DNA of 64,000 nt from Dipteris shenzhenensis (taxonomy: Eukaryota > Polypodiophyta > Polypodiopsida > Gleicheniales), in assembly GCA_047967505.1 (NCBI GenBank), contig CM106541.1; one strand, given 5' to 3'. Positions 47,960 to 59,040 of this stretch are shown piece by piece; position 1 is the stretch's first letter, and every line of letters starts with the position of its first letter. The translations under genes and the position numbers were made by a program. The notes below the pieces were generated by a model. That model did no database searches and was not told the origin of the DNA. It saw only the letters and a program-made list of their open reading frames with translations.

Positions 47960-49845
47960 CACCCATATATTTGTCATTGTTGCACACCTCCCCATGCCAT
48001 AGTGATGGTCAAGTACCCAAGTTCTTAACTGTTCATTTTGATAACGCTGATCCCCATATGTTATTGTTTGAGAATGCTTGGTATGTCAGTGTTCCTATGG
48101 CACAATAGGTTGACCAACCCCTAAAAAAAGAGAAGTTTCTCCCCATGATTCAAAAAAAAGCATCAATTTGTGCATTTGAGTATGGCAGTGCCCATTTCAC
48201 TACTTAACAATGAGCTCCACAATTTTTCTTTGCTCGATATAGAGAGGAGAAAACCACATTCCATGTCCTAGAAAATATTGGAAGCATGGTCCAAAAGGAC
48301 TTGGCAATGGATGAATATACTCAAAGTTTTGATCTCTTTTTCGATGGTTACTATAGGCTCATTGTCTCGTCCAAGAAGTATTAAATTATTATTTTATTAT
48401 AGTCTTCTAAAACTCTAATGCACTCCATTTCTTCTACATATAAATTAGCACTCTTACATTGGAGAATGTAATAGAGTCTACTATTGGATAAGCTGAGCAG
48501 GTGTTGGTGCACCATAGCAAGCGCTCATGAAAGGGGAAAAGTAGCAAATCCAAATCATCCAATGACTTAGCGTCCTCTTCATCTGACATCAGTAGTTCAG
48601 ACAACAAAGATAATAAGCACCACAACTAAAAACATATAAGTAAGAAGGAAAAGATGATGAGTCTAGAAGAGTCAATTTTCGAGGGCTTGCATATCGAAAG
48701 ATGGCATGAGCGCAACTACATGTCTCTAACATGGTATCTAATGCAACGAATGATGCAACCATGGGCATGGTCCCAAGTAATGTGGACTCAATGCACTTTG
48801 GCGTGCCCTATGCTAGACTTCCACACACACCACCAACGCCTACTGTTATACCACCATTGCTTCATCATCAACCATGACTACTATGGCGGCCTCTGGTATG
48901 CAACCTAACCACTCGAGGCACCCATATTGGGCCACATCAATATACTTCCAATCATGGTGTATCTCAACAAATAGTTGTTATTACTATGGAGTTGTCAATC
49001 ATAGAAAGACTAAATGTGAGTTATACCAAAAACATCAAGCAGAGAAGGAGCAGCACCACACTAAATGATGCTATAATGTTGCTTCTCCCTAAGTAAATAT
49101 GGTCCAACTTGTTGATTATGATGAGAAAAATAAGCTACCCCACTGATGATGATGCCTCGATCATGGCTATGAAAAGCATGATAAGGTTCCACCTAGTCCA
49201 CCATTGCGTGACAAGCATTTCATTTAGAAGGGTAAATTTTTTATTGATTAGTTGGAATAGAAACCATGTCAGAGTGCGTTTAGGAAAGGTACCCTCCATC
49301 TGGCATGGTGCTTGATTTATAAGATATAGATATAAATGACAAACACAAATCTAATTATACAAGTGGTACCCTCCATCTAGCATGGAGCTTGATTTATAGG
49401 ATAGATATAAATGACAAACACAAAATCTAATTATACAAGTGGACACCCTCAACATAGGTTGAGTATGCCCCATGACGTGCCAGTGGACCCTAATTTGGGC
49501 AGAGATTCATATTTTGGGTGTTATTATGACATATGGGAAGCATTAAAAGACCTACTGATCAAAACAATGGTTTAGCAAACTATTGGATCTCATTCCAAGC
49601 TTCCAAAAAACAATTGTGCAAGTAAATTCAAAGTTTAGGGGATGATGGCACCAATCCCAAAAGTTGTCACTCTAACCATCTATGCCACATAGCTAGACTT
49701 TCAATCAGATGGATCACAAGGACTACTTTATGATGAAAACATTGCAATTATCACAACAACATTGAAGGGCCAATTGATGTTGGGCGTGTTGCTCAATGGA
49801 GGCTCTAGTGTCAACATATTGTTGGATGCAATGTGTAGGTAGTTG
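47960..49845 (+). pseudogene. Ty3-type gag and protease remnant
   Basis: Plus-strand pieces in shifting frames include VPKFLTVHFDNADP and ARYREEKTTFHVLEN near 48000-48270, a VNMVQLVDYDE block (49096) of the sort before Ty3 protease, and LLYDENIAIITTTLKGQ then VLLNGGSSVNILLDAM (about 49790-49832), the protease active site with N for D. Stops are frequent. The order gag then protease and the plus orientation agree with the candidate LTR and primer site at 47.7 kb. No product expected. Confidence 0.6.
49288..49443. repeat. Two tandem copies of a 77-bp unit
   Basis: GGTACCCTCCATCT(G/A)GCATGG starts each copy (49288 and 49365). Both continue through ATATAAATGACAAACACAA and CTAATTATACAAGTGG. Confidence 0.95.
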
Positions 49846-49969
49846 GGTTTGTCCAGATGGGAGCCAGCTCCATCCGTGTGTTGTATGTGGAGCTTGATCC
49901 TTTTTTAGATGTTGATTTTTGTCGTGCTTTGGACCCAAGCATGTTTATACCCATTCTATGAAGGGGGGG

Positions 49970-50374
49970 TGTAGGGGGAGGAACGACTCTCTACTATTGT
50001 CGCCGGGGGGTTCCAAGTGGGGATGGAAAGACAGCTACTATTAGGACCCCCTTGGCCAAGTTTCAAGGGCAGCACCCCTGAAGCTAAAAATACATGAAAA
50101 TTTGTGCATGAATTGTGTGGTCAAATTTGTAAGATAAGGGTGTGGCTCAAATAGCAGGAGAGTAGTGGATATACTACTTGTATCTTGTATCTTCTCACTT
50201 ATTGGGATAAGAAAAACGTAGGACTAGATGTTTCTTCGTGGACGTAGCCCACACTAGGTGAACCACATATATCAGTGTCTCTCTTTCTCTTCTCTTCTAT
50301 GCGCTTTTTGTATTGTGTATTTTACACATTTTTGCTTCTTGCATTGTTTCTCCGTTATCATGTTGCTCCTAACA
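49970..50374 (+). repeat. Isolated LTR, preceded by a polypurine tract
   Basis: TGTAGGGGGAGG starts right after AAGGGGGGG (49961-49969) and the block ends CTCCTAACA at 50374. Inside, AAACGTAGGACTAGATGTTT, TTCGTGGACGTAGCC and GGTGAACCACATATATCAG resemble the R/U5 end of plant Ty1-copia LTRs. No partner LTR exists in the window and the sequence to its left is Ty3-like, so this is either the 3' LTR of a mosaic or a leftover of another element. Confidence 0.65.
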
Positions 50375-50937
50375 CCGTGGTTTGAATGGCAAACCAACAA
50401 AAAGTACAACCGATGGGCCTCTCTATGGAGTAACAATCATAATAACAAACACAACATTCATCATTGCAATAGCCAAACAATACGATGTCTGCTAGAGTTT
50501 GGGCCAGCCCACAATCCAACAATGAATGCACCATCCAATCAAATCATTCCAAAAATGGGGATTGGCCTTTGTTAGATCATTCAAGATGCTTACCCACACC
50601 TCACCCACAATTATTAATCCTAAAGGACCTCCTATGACAAGCTACCAAAGATGAATCTAGTTTTGAAAACTCAACTACCATGCCAAAGAAGAAGAGAAGG
50701 GGGCCCTTGGTTTGGCTAATAGCTAAGCAGACCATCATCAGAGAGTCATCAGACTCTGTCAGATGAATTGGCCGACTAATTGGGATAGCATGCCCTCCAC
50801 CCATCAGGTCTTTCAGATGAAGAAGGGGAGGACCAAGAGAGTCAAGGATCCCCATCTCCATGAGATTCACACAAGTTTTGGGAAGAGCTAAGTAGTGGAT
50901 ATAACTGTCATAAGGATGATGTCCAAGTTCAGTGGTA

Positions 50938-51152
50938 CAAGCTGCAATGGATATGTTTAGGGCAAGCCCACCAACGACTCCACACAAAGATACCAAAGCC
51001 CACCATCAACTCCACATAGAGATGCCAAAGATACAATGGATATGTTTAGGGAAAGATTACCAACAACAACTCCACATAGAGATGCCAAGGCTGCAATGGA
51101 ATGGATATGTTTAGGGCAAGCCCACCAACAAATCCACATAGAGATGCCAAAG
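50938..51152. repeat. Minisatellite, units of about 60-80 bp
   Basis: GCAATGGATATGTTTAGGG(C/A)AAG, CCACCAAC and ACTCCACATAGAGATGCCAA recur three to four times with variable spacing. Confidence 0.9.
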
Positions 51153-51179
51153 TGATAAGAACAAATATAAGAATGAAAT

Positions 51180-51760
51180 TGCAGGGGAAGAGAATCTTGT
51201 TCTAATTTGAAGAGATTTTTGCAAAGTGATATTGCAAGTCGATACAAAGGAAGAGTACTTGATGTACTTCCCCACACCATTCATAGACAAAGCTACCTAA
51301 TGGTATGATCAGCACACCTGGATGAGCACTTGCCACATGAGATGAGACATTCCTAAAAAGGTTTAGTAAGGAGGACGTCATGTTGAACAATTGACTCAAC
51401 CAATAGGCGGGTGAATTCATGTTTGCCTTTGTAGTGTGAATGAGGATGCTGAACAATTAGTTGAACAATGTGAAAAATGAAACGGCATTGCGATCCTAGT
51501 TGTGGAGTGGCCTCAGCAATGGTCCACTAGAGTTTTGCAACATGGAGATCATCTATGCAACAAAGATATATGACAAATTGTCCACATCAATTGTGCTCAA
51601 AAAAGGGGGTAGCGAATCCCAATAAAAGAAGAAGATGATATTTTGGGCATTGGATATGAAGAGGAAGATGAAGGTGAATTGGTGATAAAAAAAGACACGA
51701 AGTTTGAGAAAGAGGAGCTCAAAAAGCTTCTAAAAGGGATGGAAATTAGGGGCACCTAAA
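51180..51760 (+). pseudogene. Retrotransposon gag remnant
   Basis: Pieces in changing frames read YFPTPFIDKAT then WYDQHTW, RFSKEDVMLNN, AGEFMFAFV and ALRS, LWSGLSNGPLEF, and end in an acidic/lysine-rich tail (IKEEDDILGIGYEEED). This fits the core of a Ty3 gag (W-x-aromatic, F-x-F-x-DV blocks). Stops occur throughout. The rest of the element was not found. Confidence 0.5.
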
Positions 51761-52043
51761 AGAAGGGTGATCTTGGTGGGGATACTGATAGGTGGCTTTT
51801 GGATTGTGCTTTTGCATGTGTGCAATGACAAGGGTCACTTCCCTCCAATTGTGTACTTTGTATCATTCGCTTTCTATCTTGATCATGATGAACATGACTG
51901 TGATATGATGCCAAGGATAACAAAGCGAGAGGAGTGAGATTGAGGCCAAGACATCCAAGGCTCTGTCTCCAAAGGAAACTAGGCATATTATGACAAAACA
52001 AGTATAAACTATCATGATAAATAGGCATAAATTAGGCATATCA

Positions 52044-52227
52044 TGATAAAATACAAGATATGACCGCCATTAAGTCTGTTGCACACAAGATCAATCTATA
52101 ATCTATGGGGCTCAAAGCACACAAGAAAATCCATAAAAAGGAGACAAGAAGATAGGCACACTCAATCCAATCTATATCTCAATCATACAATGAGGCTTCT
52201 TATATAAATTGCCTCAAGGTGTCACCA
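52044..52227 (-). repeat. 3' LTR of the second minus-strand element
   Basis: 184 bp from TGATAAAATACAAG to GTGTCACCA, more diverged than its partner. Confidence 0.75.
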
Positions 52228-53569
52228 TGTTATGTGGCATCCTTTCATCCACACCCTCACTAATGGTAGCCCTTGTCCCTCCCAAATCTTCTTGTGTGAC
52301 TACCATACATTGTACAATACCATAAACCTCTAAGGTGCATTCACATGTCAATACTCAACCCTTACAATTTACACTACATATTTCAACACCCATCTTCAAT
52401 GTAAAATCGGGCATTTACAATGTCTCCAAACATTGTGACCAACTCACCTCTCTACCCCAAAAATTTGGCATTGCCAATTTCTCAACACTTGGCCTCCTAT
52501 GAGCACCATGTTGCTTGGGTGGATCCAAGTCCACAGCCATTTGTACAAGGCCAATGTTTGCCCATATATCAATACATAGCATATGTAAAGGTTTTCGTAA
52601 GGTCATTTTCTATAAGAGCTCCCGAGAGTTCTTGCTTCTCAGTGCACAATATTGATTCTGCGAGCTAAATCATCTACCAACCTTGCTAATTATCAGGATC
52701 TAATTTCCGGCTCAAGAAGAACTGTTATCAACAACAATCCTCAGCTAAGGTTTTAGTGTTAAGCCCAAGAAAAGGCAATAATGATATTTTGTAGCTCCCA
52801 TCATTTGTTCATTCTTCACAGTCATTGCATCATCATTTTGCTTGAAGCTATAGCCTGGTTGTAGCCACTTTGGCTCCACAAACAACCTCCATCTTTCGAT
52901 TCATTGCTTCTTTTTCTTGGTAGGTTCAACTCATTCTTGTGAGTGTTGATGCTCATTGCTACCTACATTGGGAGGGATATACAACCTTCTACCAATTGTC
53001 TTATTGTTACCTTCACTTTGAGTACTTCTTCACAAATCAACCACTCCTCATCTTGGGGGTATTAATTTTTTGTGTCATCACAACATCAACAAAGCTATCC
53101 TGAAAGCACAATTGTCAACTCCTCTTCAACTTGCCGCCTCTCTCTTTGTGTCTGCTACTACACATGTGTTGTCTTATTTCTAGTGCATTACTTTGACAAA
53201 GACAATGACATGTTTCTGTTTTGTGTATTTTGAACAAGAATGTAGCTTTCAAGGCAGCTCTAAATCACCCTCATACACGTGGATCAACATGCCAAATATC
53301 AAAGTCGTGTTCCTTGTTCATCGAGGTTTTCATGTTCTAGGGAATAAAAAACGGTCATGACCCCTATAGTTGTCACCAAACCAAGAGGCAAAGGATAACA
53401 TGTAGCAAGAGGTTCTACACCTTTCTTCGTGGGTAGCTTTGAGTTGCCTCTAATCATTAAGTCAATGAATCCCATGGAATTCTCTCCCTAAAGATGATGA
53501 GTGTGCCACTTTTCTTTTCTATACAAAGATGATAATGAAACCTCTAAAGAAGCAACTTAGGCTTGGCCC

Positions 53570-53588
53570 AACCTATGCTTTGATATCA
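53570..53588 (-). other. Primer-binding site, iMet-like
   Basis: The minus strand reads TGATATCAAAGCATAGGTT; compare TGGTATCAGAGC followed by GGTT in plant iMet sites. Confidence 0.75.
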
Positions 53589-53763
53589 TGTTAAAATATA
53601 AGATATGATTGCCACTAAGTGTAGTGCACAGAGATCAATGTATAATCTATGGGGGCTCAAAGCAAACAAGAAAATACAACATAAGAGGGAGACAAGAAGA
53701 CATGCACACTCAATCATGTCTTTCTCATGTCATTTTCAATCATGCAATATATAAAAGTCAACA
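53589..53763 (-). repeat. 5' LTR of the second minus-strand element
   Basis: 175 bp with TG and CA ends and the iMet-like primer site directly beside it. Confidence 0.8.
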
Positions 53764-54117
53764 CACATCCAAAGGTTGGTGGATCTTAGAGTCAGTGATC
53801 TGCTAGGTGACTACACCTATGATGCCTGACTTCACACAACAAAAGGAGCTTGGCCAAACCTACTCCACGGACCACCAACTCTAACTAACACCACCTTTGC
53901 ATGCAAAAGTGCCGCATGCATTTTCACTAGCCCATAGCTTGTACACTACTCATAACCCATGTCAGAGGTTTGCCTTTCCAACATTGAAAGCATTTGTGGG
54001 ACTATGCCCACCCATGTTTCTTATGTTACTATGTTTCTATTTCTCTAAGAAAAATAATGACTTGATAATTTTGATCACTATAAGCAAAGATGCAATCCTT
54101 AAAGTATATATGAAAAC

Positions 54118-54242
54118 TTGCACAAATCCACGGGTACTTATATTGGATAAAACCATGGGTACTTATATTGGATAAATCTATGGGTACTTATATTAGATAA
54201 AACCATGAGTACTCATATTGGGCAAATCCATGGGTATTGAAT
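54118..54242. repeat. Minisatellite of about 31 bp, four copies
   Basis: GGGTACTTATATTGGATAAA followed by ACCAT or TCTAT recurs at about 54132, 54159, 54182 and 54211 with point changes. Confidence 0.9.
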
Positions 54243-56440
54243 TAGTTTTTGAAGGTTGAGGCTTTGGAGAAGCGCTACAATAAAACTACCCTTAATGAAA
54301 TTATGCACATACTAAAATTGAAAAAGTTCGACATAAGGAGCACTAAATAGGGTATTTATAGGGATACATTTTATGGCAATATTAATTTGAAAGGTATTTG
54401 AAATATTCACCTTATTTAAAATCAACTTTAGTATATCGCTATAGTTATGTCCTATAGACTTAGTAATTAATTGTCATGAAGTCTAGAGTGCAAATTCACT
54501 ACACAAAAGTACAAATTCCATTCCTACTGATTACCAACTATAGACTTGCACTAAGGCACGAATCTTGAATAGCTTGTGCACTGCTTTGTGGACTCCATTA
54601 AATAAATTTGTAAGATGCATCACACCTTTGAAAACAATTAGATAGCAAGAAAACCTGAATAGCTATGGCAAAGATTAGAGATGCCACATCATGCTATAGT
54701 GACTAGGTTTACAATGAATGAGCTACATGAAACTATAGCAAATTTGCAACAAAAAGAGTTAGACAATTCACATGTGCAATGCTATTCTAAATGAAAGATT
54801 ATAACAAAAATTGCAAGGAAATTTAGCTTTAAAGGAGCTTCAAATTTCAACCATGATAATGACAATGCAAGAACATTTCCTCAACATGCTTCTCAAGCTA
54901 ACTTTTAAAGCCACACCATCTTTCCACTCTATATCCAATGAGCTGGTCTCTCTGAGCACTATCCAATGGACCTTATCAGATGAGGAGCCAAAAAAGTATT
55001 CGACCTTTGTAGTATTGCATGCACTGCATCATGTATGCCAATGGTATAGACATGTTGCAATGACTCAAATGGGGAAAGATCAATCATACTTTTGTACCAA
55101 CAAAGTTGGCCAAAATGAGCGACAATCATCAAAAAGGTCCTAAATTTGGTCGAAGACCAAAAGAAATCCATTGCAGAGGCCACCCATCCATAGATTCCAT
55201 CTCTAACAAACATTCAATAAGTTCATCAATTTAGTTTCATGACAAAGGCTCACAACTTGCCTTACGCTTAACCTACGGGCATTATGGTTTCCACTCCAAC
55301 CCAAAGCCCCAATATGTCCCCACATACATTGAAATATGGGAAATTACCATTAATTAGTTGTCGGGATGAGACGAGGGGTGAAAAGGAAGAGGGAAAGGGC
55401 ATGATTAAACTAACAGATAGAGGGGCAGGGAGGAGTTTCAATTAAGAGGGACCACTTAAGGAGGGAACATTAAAGAAGAAGGCACGTGCTAAAGGGGGAT
55501 GGGAAATGGGGACCATTTGAAGGGGGCTTTAAAGAAGAAGGCACTACTAAAGGGGAGGGCTAAGAGGGACCAATTATTGTTAAGAGATTCATGTGACAAA
55601 AACTTAGAGAGAGGTTGGAGCTACCTTATGACAAGTTGGATATGGTTGCAAAACATAATCGATGTGTGAAGAAGAATTGCTTTGCAACCATCAAGCCTCC
55701 CTTTCATTAGATAGGAATACTAGCCTTTTTCATTCTCTTGGTCATCACCTATCCCTACATTTTCCAAGTCCCCCTTCAAGAGATTCATCATACCTTCCAA
55801 AACCTACCACTTTCTCTTATAGACTTTTCATCCTCATGGAGATTTATGCAACAAGACTATCAAAATTGCCATCATAGCTATAATGGATTCTTCTCAAAGT
55901 AGATGCTACTGTGGGGCAATATTTGTTAATATACACTTTCATTACTTGGGGAACATTGTGTAGATGAGTACGTGGCTTTTACTAGAAACAATCGGTGCCA
56001 TAGTTATGCAATGCCTGCCAAAATTTCCAACAAGCAATAACAAGTTACCTTTTATGTGTGACCACCATACTTTCAACTAGAAAATCAAATTTGCTCGTTG
56101 AACAACAACATCAAGAGTCAAAAATGGTGAGTTGGTTAATAAATTAAGAGGAGTGCAAATAATCTCTTCATAAAGGGTTGAAATGAGCAAGAAGGGGATT
56201 CAAAGCTATAAAGCAAGCAAGCCAAGTCATGTTCAATACAATCATGGTGAAGACTTCTATGATACTTATCGTTTTTCTCTTATTATTTCTCTTCTTTTAT
56301 TTTGCTAACTTTTGAAAAGGTTATGCATCGAACACTATTCATTATAAATCCACATTTAAAAGTTTTCAACAAAACTTACAAATACAAATTCTATCCTTTT
56401 TCTCTCTTTATTTTATGTAGGAAAGACTATTCATTATAAA
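54243..56440. other. No recognisable gene
   Basis: The longest open frame (54811-55143, plus, 110 codons) shows no motif I can name. A purine-rich stretch at about 55370-55600 repeats TTAAAGAAGAAGGCAC and AAAGGGG words. Confidence 0.45.
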
Positions 56441-56442
56441 TC

Positions 56443-56575
56443 CTCCTTCAATAGAAGCTAAGTCTAAAGGGAAAATGTAACTTCATACCAAGGTTGGCAC
56501 TACACACACACACATAGAGTTAACCTAGGTATGAAGTTATATTTTCCCCCTACAATTAGCTTATGTTGAAGCTTC
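56443..56575. repeat. Inverted repeat, arms about 55 bp around a (CA)n loop
   Basis: The left arm (about 56443-56496) has CTTCAATAGAAGCTAAG then AAAATGTAACTTCATACC. The right arm (about 56519-56575) has the reverse complement: AGGTATGAAGTTATATTTTCC then TAGCTTATGTTGAAG. The loop holds a short ACACACAC run. Resembles a small foldback or MITE-like element. Confidence 0.8.
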
Positions 56576-56682
56576 TTCTCTAACCGGATAATATACCTCT
56601 CAAGTCTTGCAGCATCACTTAATACCAAATCATCCATAAGATTTGGTATTTAATGGAGATTCATCATATGGAATGAGTAGAA

Positions 56683-56905
56683 ACAATAGTAATACCATAA
56701 TCTTACAATTATCAATTTCCAATTGTTGATTCTAGGGAACCATATATGTATATATAAACAATAGTAATATCATATCTTACAATTATCAATTTCCAATTGT
56801 GAGAAACTTTGTGTGTGTGTATATATATATATACCATAATCTTACAATTATCAATTTCCAATCGTGAGGAATTTTGTGTGTATATATATATATATATATA
56901 TTATT
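56683..56905. repeat. AT-rich tandem repeat with TG/TA microsatellites
   Basis: CTTACAATTATCAATTTCCA followed by ATTGTGAG or a variant occurs three times (about 56700, 56778, 56842), each followed by TATATA tracts, the last (TA)n ending near 56900. Confidence 0.92.
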
Positions 56906-57720
56906 TATATAATGTTACTTGTCCTAAAATCCTAGGAATTAGAGTAGTTTTGCTGCTAAAGCAACTCGTGTGTGTAGAGTGCAACTAAAGTGCTACTACT
57001 ATCTTGATCTACTAATTTATTGTTTCACAATTCCTTTTGAATACGAATCTAACCATCACTTGCTACTATTATAGTCAAAAAGGTGATATACGTGCTACTA
57101 TAAACATGACTTAAAGTAAGAAAAAATTAATCTTGTGAGTAGTCATTTGATACAACATTTGGAGCTTGTCTATTTTGGTACATGCACATTTAATTATTGG
57201 TGATGGGAATGTCTTGCTTTAGTCCAATTTGCATGACTTCAACTCTTGTTGTTTAGAGGGGAGCCAAGGATATTGTTTGGGAGGAATAGAAGGTGACGAG
57301 TTCAATCTCATAGTGATTGACTATAAACTAGGTTGTCACCTTTGATGAACCAAGGTAGCTAAGCAATGTTGCAATGGGTAATTGGGTTACAACTAAGTGA
57401 GTGATCAAATGCAAGAGTCACAAAGAGGAGTTGTGTAATGACTATCATGATTGCTATTAAATTCATTGCCTTTTGGCAATATGTTACACATATCCTCCAC
57501 CCCACGAGGGTCAACCCATACAAGTTAGTTCATCTCTTTTTAGCCTGTCTAAGGGAAAGGCTATAGTAATCATTTTCATTGGCCAAAGATGATAAACCTT
57601 TTAATCGTGGCTAGCCGGGTGGCTGCATTCGAGGGTAGTTTAGTTTGTTTTTGGATGCATGCAAACAAGTGCTTGGATGTCCACCGCTACTATTTTTGTC
57701 CTTTGTTCTTGCTATTTTTG

Positions 57721-57877
57721 TCCCCCTTTCTCTCTCTTCTTCTTCTTCTTGCTTTTTTCTCCCCCCTTCTCTTCTTTTCTTCTTCTTCTTCTTCTTCTTC
57801 TTCTCCTTCTCTTCTTTTCTTCTTCTTCTTCTTCTTCTTCTTCTTCTTCTTCTTCTTCTTCTTCTTCTTCTTCTCTG
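57721..57877. repeat. Long imperfect (TTC)n tract
   Basis: Almost pure pyrimidine on the plus strand, ending in more than 15 uninterrupted TTC units. The leucine-, serine-, phenylalanine-, arginine- and lysine-rich open frames on both strands are translations of the repeat. Confidence 0.98.
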
Positions 57878-57917
57878 TCTCACCTTCCAAGGCAAGCCTC
57901 ATGAATGATTTTGATCT

Positions 57918-58165
57918 TTCACCTTATTTAGTATACTTGTGCATCATTATATAAAGTTCTCTCTCATTCACCTTATTTAGTATACTTGTGCCTTACCATA
58001 TAAAGATTTCTCTCATCTGAGTTGCTGACATGTAAGATCATATCATTGTTTGAGTCAAACCATACAAGTTCGTTCATCTCTTTATTAGTATACTTGTGCC
58101 TTTCCATATAAAGGTTTCTCTCATCTAAGGTGCTTGCATGTAAGAGATCATATCATTGTTTAAAA
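57918..58165. repeat. Imperfect tandem repeats with TTTAGTATACTTGTGC
   Basis: TTAGTATACTTGTGC occurs at about 57930, 57976 and 58086. The last two continue with CATATAAAG(A/G)TTTCTCTCATCT and a TCATATCATTGTTT end. Confidence 0.85.
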
Positions 58166-58932
58166 TTGGAAATATAAATATAAAAATAGTAGGACTGACA
58201 TAACTTAAATGCATGATGTTTTACAAAGAACTAATTGTTTTTTTTCACTTAATAATGCTATTTCTAGATGACAAAATAACCCTAATGTGCTTAGACTTTT
58301 GGACAAAAAGAGACTCTTAACTCATGGCTTGACAAAGATTAGTAAAGAAGTCATAGAACAACTAGAAGTCCTTTTATAAAGATGTCATAGGAGACAACTA
58401 GAAGTACTTTATTTATCCTTGACTAGAATGTCAATAAATAGGTATGAAAATAAGAAAATGAACTACATGCATATAAGCTCTTCTACAACAAGACTAATCC
58501 CCCCCGTGAAGTACCATACTGTTTAGTGGTGAGAATGTGGATTTAATCTCATTTTCAAACCTCTAATGGTTCACCGAAACTTTCTCGACAAAACCATTCA
58601 CCTCAATATCACGGGTTTTTGGGGGGGAAATGGGGTGCCAGCAATAACCTGTCCATACTAGGCCTTTAGTTCTACTAAGTCTACGGCGAGACTCCTAACA
58701 TAAACAATAGATACAAAATATATTCGTTAGCAAAAACCTTTCTACCTCGAAATATCACCCAGGATTGGTGCAAGCAAAAAAGTTCGACAGAGAATTCAGC
58801 TTTGCCGTAGGAAGCATAGCGGAAGTCAGATTTATTGCTTAAAATCATCATTTCTCGACATCGATCTATATAAACGTTAGCTATAAAAAGAACTCTTTTC
58901 CTGTCCCTCATCGCTCAAATCAGAGATCTGCT

Positions 58933-59040
58933 AACACGATAGCGACGTAACATAAAAGCACCCTAGGGTTTACTTGACAAAATTAAACAGAGCAACACGA
59001 TAGCGACGTAACATAAAAGCACCCTAGGGTTTACTTGACA
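58933..59040. repeat. Perfect 47-bp duplication, period 61 bp
   Basis: AACACGATAGCGACGTAACA through AGGGTTTACTTGACA is identical in both copies (58933-58979 and 58994-59040). Confidence 0.97.

Larger units (their letters stand above)
52044..53763 (-). mobile_element. Short non-autonomous LTR retrotransposon, minus strand (second member)
   Basis: LTRs at 52044-52227 and 53589-53763 share ATATGA, TATAATCTATGGGG, GGCTCAAAGCA, GGAGACAAGAAGA and CACACTCAATC. The right one runs from TGTTAAAATATAAG to AAGTCAACA. The minus-strand primer site TGATATCAAAGCATAGGTT (53570-53588) abuts the right LTR. LTR ends, primer site and the GGCTCAAAGCA word resemble the element at 38.4-40.6 kb, so both belong to one superfamily. 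Interior of about 1.36 kb has no recognisable coding content. No target-site duplication seen. Confidence 0.8.

Noticed and set aside
54811-55143. 110-codon plus-strand open frame as a gene
   Set aside because: No recognisable motif, no supporting start or splice context; left unnamed.
57589-57954. Open frames of 70-121 codons on both strands
   Set aside because: They translate the (TTC)n tract only.
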